DNA of 8,665 bases. Origin: Stomatobaculum longum. Lineage in GTDB: Bacteria; Bacillota; Clostridia; Lachnospirales; Lachnospiraceae. A model generated the notes under the pieces. That model was not told the DNA's origin. It saw only the letters and a program-made list of their open reading frames with translations, and did not search any database. The stretch is from assembly GCA_905370385.1 (NCBI GenBank), contig CAJPKN010000062.1, forward strand, positions 1 to 8,665, in the 5' to 3' direction. The position numbers and the translations under genes are program-made. This document shows positions 6,082 through 8,665 of the stretch, one piece after another. Numbering within the stretch: position 1 is the first letter of the stretch; each line of letters starts with the position of its first letter.

Positions 6082-7029
6082 ATGAAGTGCCTGATTACAG
6101 ACGCTGTTTATCCCGGCATTGCCGAGGAGCTGAAGAAGTTCATGGACATTAAGACTTCCGACGGGAAGCCGCTCTCCAAGGAAGAGATGATTCGCGAGAT
6201 CGCGGATGCGGATGTGCTCATCATGCGCGTCGATCCGAAGATTGACCGCGATGTTCTGGATGCCGCAAAGAACTTGAAGGCAATCGGCGTCTGCGCTGTC
6301 GGTCTGAACCACGTTGATCTGGAGTACGCGAAGGAGAAGGGCATTCAGGTCTTCAACGCACCGGGCCTCAACGCAAATGCGGTTGCGGAGCTCACGATCT
6401 CCAAGATGCTGGACATCTCCCGCCACACGATTCCGGCAAACCAGGACGTCAAGGTAAGCCACATCTGGGATAAGTACAAGTATGTCGGCAGAGAACTGCG
6501 CGGCAAGACCCTCGGTGTGATGGGCTTCGGCCGCATCGGCCGCCGTGTCGCCGAGCTCGCAAAGGCTTTCGGCATGGACATTGTCGCTTACGATCCCTTC
6601 CTGAAGCCCGAGGACTTTGAGCGCGAGGGCGCAAAGGGCATGGGCATCGACGAGCTCATCCGTGTTTCCGACTTTATCTCCCTGCACATTCCGCTGACCC
6701 CGGAGACCAAGGACCTCTTCAACAAGAAGTCCATCGCCGAGATGAAGGACGGCGCGGTGGTTCTCAACATGAGCCGCGGCGGCATTGTCAACGAGCAGGA
6801 TATGTACGAGGCGCTCTGCGAGGGCAGAATCGGCGGCTACGCTGCGGACGTTATGGAGAACGAGCTCGCAGGCAGCGGCCTGAGCGGCAACGACGAGTTC
6901 CAGAGCCCGCTCTTCTCCTGCGACAACTTTGTCATCAGCCCCCACATCGGCGCACAGACGGTTGACGCTTCGAGAGACATCGGCCTCCATATCATCGAGA
7001 AGGTCAAAGAGGTTATGAACCTCAAGTAA
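6082..7029 (+). CDS. D-2-hydroxyacid dehydrogenase, PGDH-like (possible 2-hydroxyglutarate dehydrogenase)
   Basis: 315 residues from ATG 6082, with AGGAGG at 6067-6072. NAD-binding D-isomer-specific 2-hydroxyacid dehydrogenase fold: an N-terminal substrate lobe with VGLNHVDLEYAKEKGI and FNAPGLNANAVAEL, the Rossmann motif G148-F-G-R-I-G153, and the complete catalytic triad R232 (NMSRGG), E261 and H288 (PHIGAQ), spaced as in phosphoglycerate dehydrogenase. There is no C-terminal ACT domain, so as a PGDH it would be the short form. Because it follows gltS and gdhA, a role in reducing 2-oxoglutarate to (R)-2-hydroxyglutarate during glutamate fermentation is attractive; E. coli SerA is known to catalyse this side reaction. 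However, the sequence looks more like PGDH than the Acidaminococcus HgdH as I recall it, so serine biosynthesis remains possible. Expression probably depends on readthrough of the gdhA terminator or a promoter upstream of it. Confidence 0.88.
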   Translation: MKCLITDAVYPGIAEELKKFMDIKTSDGKPLSKEEMIREIADADVLIMRVDPKIDRDVLDAAKNLKAIGVCAVGLNHVDLEYAKEKGIQVFNAPGLNANAVAELTISKMLDISRHTIPANQDVKVSHIWDKYKYVGRELRGKTLGVMGFGRIGRRVAELAKAFGMDIVAYDPFLKPEDFEREGAKGMGIDELIRVSDFISLHIPLTPETKDLFNKKSIAEMKDGAVVLNMSRGGIVNEQDMYEALCEGRIGGYAADVMENELAGSGLSGNDEFQSPLFSCDNFVISPHIGAQTVDASRDIGLHIIEKVKEVMNLK

Positions 7030-7055
7030 GAGTTCATACGGGTTTTACAGACAAG

Positions 7056-7089
7056 ACAGCTGTCCGCATGCGCGGGCAGCTGTTTTTTT
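7056..7089 (+). terminator. Intrinsic terminator after the 2-hydroxyacid dehydrogenase
   Basis: ACAGCTGTCC (7056-7065) pairs with GGGCAGCTGT (7074-7083), with one G-U pair; two further inner pairs close a 4-base loop. T7083 begins a seven-T run (7083-7089). This marks the end of the glutamate gene cluster. Confidence 0.95.
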
Positions 7090-7448
7090 ATTTGAGTTAT
7101 AGGACAAAAAGAGTTGGTAGAACCCCCCACAATGCCGGTAGAATCAAGCGTTGCGGGGGATCTTATTTGAAACGAGATGAAGGGTGGCAAAAAGAGTCGG
7201 TAAAAAGCGCTTTAACCCCTTGATACACAGGGTTTTGCTCTATACCTTTTCCTTGAAAAAGTGGATTCGGCGAAAAATGTCATGTGGCATGTAAGCGCCG
7301 TTCTTGCGTGTGCTTTACTTAAAAACGAAGAATCGGCCAGGGTCTTTCCGTTGGCGCTGCAAGGAAAGCCAAAGATCGGAGCGTACGGAAGGGGGCCAAA
7401 AAAAAGGCGCCCGTACACAGGAAATTCAAAAAAATATTTCAAAAAAGA
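7090..7448. other. Gene-free spacer with degenerate repeats, possible mobile-element remnant
   Basis: No convincing gene is present. CAAAAAGAGTTGGTAGAA (7105-7122) recurs as CAAAAAGAGTCGGTAAAA (7188-7205), 16 of 18 identical, with a third partial copy CCGGTAGAATC (7135-7145) between them. CCCCC (7124-7128) can pair with GGGGG (7155-7159). AAAGCGCTTT (7204-7213) is a 10-bp palindrome, and AACCC/GGGTT (7214-7218, 7230-7234) forms a small stem. Farther right, GTACGG (7383-7388) pairs with CCGTAC (7411-7416) around an eight-A loop. The repeats near 7105-7240 remind me of non-coding ends of clostridial insertion elements, but no transposase fragment or target duplication was identified. Confidence 0.4.
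7105..7205. repeat. Imperfect 18-bp direct repeat pair (83-bp period)
   Basis: Copies are 7105-7122 and 7188-7205, 16 of 18 identical, both built around AAAAAGAGT followed by GGTA. They may be regulator sites or internal repeats of a decayed insertion element. Confidence 0.6.
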
Positions 7449-7457
7449 TGTTACAAT
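7449..7457 (+). promoter_or_regulatory. Extended -10 promoter of the sigma-factor gene
   Basis: TGT followed by TACAAT (7452-7457) is an extended -10. The upstream 30 bases are A-rich with no good -35 at normal spacing, which fits an extended -10 promoter with an upstream A-tract element. Transcription would start near 7464, giving a leader of roughly 57 bases. I see no ECF-type AAC/CGTC promoter here, so autoregulation is not evident. Confidence 0.5.
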
Positions 7458-7520
7458 GCAGTAACCAATCGGAGGCGCTTGCGTCTTATTCTATAGAGAA
7501 GCAAAACGGGGGAAGTTTGC

Positions 7521-8081
7521 ATGACGGAACAGGAGTTACTCGCGCTCTATGAGCAGCGGGATGAGAGAGCAATTCTGGAGACAGAGGCCGAGTACAGCCG
7601 CTATTTGGCAAAGGTCGCATCTTCGGTGCTCTCCTCGCAAGAGGATGTGGAGGAATGCCTGAATGACACTTGGCTCAGGGCGTGGAACAGCATACCGCCC
7701 GAGAAGCCGCAGTACTTTCGGGCCTATTTAAGCCGCATTGTCAAGAATCTGGCACTCAGCCTGTTTCGCAAACAGCATGCAGAGAAACGCTGCAACGAGA
7801 CCTTTCAACTCGCGTTGGATGAGCTCGACGAGGACATACTCCCGGCCGTTGAGAGCACGGAGGAGGCGGTGGATCGAAACCGTCTCAGCGCCTGCATCGA
7901 CCGCTTCTTGGAGACACTCCCGAAAAAACAGCGCATACTCTTTGTGCGGCGCTACTTCTACACCGATTCCATCAAGGAGCTTGCGCTCCGGCAAGGCATG
8001 AGTGAAAGTGCGGTCAAGGTGAGCTTACACCGGATTCGCAAAAATCTGGAACTCGTGTTGAGAGAGGAGGAATTTCTTTGA
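7521..8081 (+). CDS. ECF-family RNA polymerase sigma factor
   Basis: 186 residues from ATG 7521, with GGGGGAA (7508-7514) as ribosome site. The size and two-domain plan fit ECF (group 4) sigma factors. Region 2 (about residues 15-85) contains EDVEECLNDTWLRAWNSIP and the helix YLSRIVKNLALSLFRKQ, which bind core polymerase and the -10. An acidic linker (about 95-118) follows. Region 4 (about 120-182) has LPKKQRILFVRRYFY and the helix-turn-helix IKELALRQGMSESAVKVSLHRIRKNL for -35 recognition. It is followed, with a 4-bp overlap, by a membrane anti-sigma gene, so the factor is probably held inactive until an extracellular signal releases it. The RsiV-like partner suggests a SigV-type cell-envelope (lysozyme) response, but the regulon cannot be read from this window. 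Confidence 0.92.
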   Translation: MTEQELLALYEQRDERAILETEAEYSRYLAKVASSVLSSQEDVEECLNDTWLRAWNSIPPEKPQYFRAYLSRIVKNLALSLFRKQHAEKRCNETFQLALDELDEDILPAVESTEEAVDRNRLSACIDRFLETLPKKQRILFVRRYFYTDSIKELALRQGMSESAVKVSLHRIRKNLELVLREEEFL

Positions 8082-8665
8082 AGAGTCTGGACATCATGGA
8101 GGCCATTTCCGACATCTCCGAACGCTGGGTTGAAGAGGCGGCGGAGACAAGCGACATTCTGCCGATGCGCGAAGGTGAGTTGGAGAGCGCCGCGCCGCGG
8201 AAGGTGATACCGGTCAAGCGGCACCGTCTGCGGAACGTACTCGGCATTGCGGCGAGCCTTGCGATTATCAGTGCGGTCCTGCCGAATTTAAACCGCAGCA
8301 CGGCCTATGCGCTGCAGAGTCTGCCCATTGCCGGTGCCTACTTTAAGCTGGTTACGGTGCGGGACTATACGCTCGCGGAGGGAGAACGCACGGCGACGGT
8401 GAAGCTCGGCGAAGTGCAGCTTGAGACCGAGAAGGGTAAGTCCGCGGAACAGGCGCAGAAGAGCGCCGAGGAAATCAATGCGACCATTCAGCGCATCACC
8501 GAGGAGCAGATTGCGGCGTTCCGAGAAGAACTCGGGAGCGAAGGCTTTTCAAAGCTTGAGATTTCGACGGAAGTCGTGACAGATAACGACAACTGGTATT
8601 CGGTCAGCTTGACGCAGCTCTCACAGAGCGCGGACAGTGCCGAGAATCGGCATTATTTCACAATA
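8078..8665 (+). CDS. RsiV-like membrane anti-sigma factor, 3' end outside window
   Basis: Starts at TTG 8078, which overlaps the sigma gene's stop as TTGA; AGGAGG (8065-8070) lies 7 bases upstream, strongly favouring this start over the in-frame ATG at 8096, which has no comparable site. 196 codons are visible and remain open at the right edge. Residues 1-52 form an acidic-to-basic cytoplasmic part (LDIMEAISDISERWVEEAAE) expected to bind the sigma factor. One membrane helix spans about 53-71. From residue 72 an extracellular domain begins, with ALQSLPIAGAYFKLVTVRDY and a long helix, ending near NDNWYSVSLTQLSQ, as in RsiV-type proteins with DUF4163/DUF3298 domains. In B. subtilis RsiV binds lysozyme and is then cleaved to free SigV. 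Whether this protein senses lysozyme is inference. Confidence 0.85.
   Translation, partial: MKSLDIMEAISDISERWVEEAAETSDILPMREGELESAAPRKVIPVKRHRLRNVLGIAASLAIISAVLPNLNRSTAYALQSLPIAGAYFKLVTVRDYTLAEGERTATVKLGEVQLETEKGKSAEQAQKSAEEINATIQRITEEQIAAFREELGSEGFSKLEISTEVVTDNDNWYSVSLTQLSQSADSAENRHYFTI

Noticed and set aside
6052..6990. 312-codon minus-strand open frame opposite the 2-hydroxyacid dehydrogenase
   Set aside because: Same antisense effect; its end runs into the gdhA terminator and its composition is not protein-like.
7261..7464. Small open frame (GTG start, 67 codons) before the sigma gene
   Set aside because: No ribosome site, a lysine-rich tail from A-tracts, and overlap with the hairpin and promoter of the sigma gene.
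1..8665. tRNA, rRNA, CRISPR arrays, replication origin or intact transposase
   Set aside because: No cloverleaf sequence, rRNA segment, regularly spaced repeat array, DnaA-box cluster or transposase motif was seen.

Overview
The window (roughly 57% GC by eye) looks like a chromosomal piece of an amino-acid-using anaerobic Firmicute, most likely a Lachnospiraceae member. The reasons are the GlnK/GlnL-type two-component pair, a glutamate dehydrogenase that I recall as very close to the Clostridium (now Lachnoclostridium) symbiosum enzyme, strong AGGAGG ribosome sites, and an ECF sigma gene followed by an RsiV-like anti-sigma gene. No search was run, so the species is open.

Layout. At the left edge (1-770, minus strand) lies an incomplete gene for a membrane-anchored zinc-ribbon protein. 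It diverges from a plus-strand pair: a membrane histidine kinase (869-2254) overlapping a response regulator with a GlnL/YcbB-type output domain (2238-3089). The divergent spacer holds two perfect inverted repeats. Next comes a Na+/glutamate symporter, gltS (3224-4432), with its own promoter, three phased 10-bp direct repeats over the -35 region, and a foldable leader RNA. Then come glutamate dehydrogenase (4634-5998) with its own promoter, a strong terminator, and a D-2-hydroxyacid dehydrogenase (6082-7029) whose ribosome site begins only about 15 bases after that terminator. A second strong terminator follows. A gene-poor stretch (7090-7520) contains degenerate repeats that may be a mobile-element remnant. 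The window ends with an ECF sigma factor (7521-8081) translationally coupled to an RsiV-like anti-sigma factor that starts at TTG (8078) and runs off the right edge.

How it fits together. The central genes form a glutamate sensing and use module. The kinase and regulator would sense glutamate/glutamine or nitrogen state and control uptake by GltS. GDH deaminates glutamate to 2-oxoglutarate. The 2-hydroxyacid dehydrogenase could reduce this to (R)-2-hydroxyglutarate, the entry to the hydroxyglutarate route of glutamate fermentation, or could instead be a phosphoglycerate dehydrogenase. That last assignment, and regulation of gdhA by the same regulator, are inference. The sigma/anti-sigma pair is a separate cell-surface stress unit.
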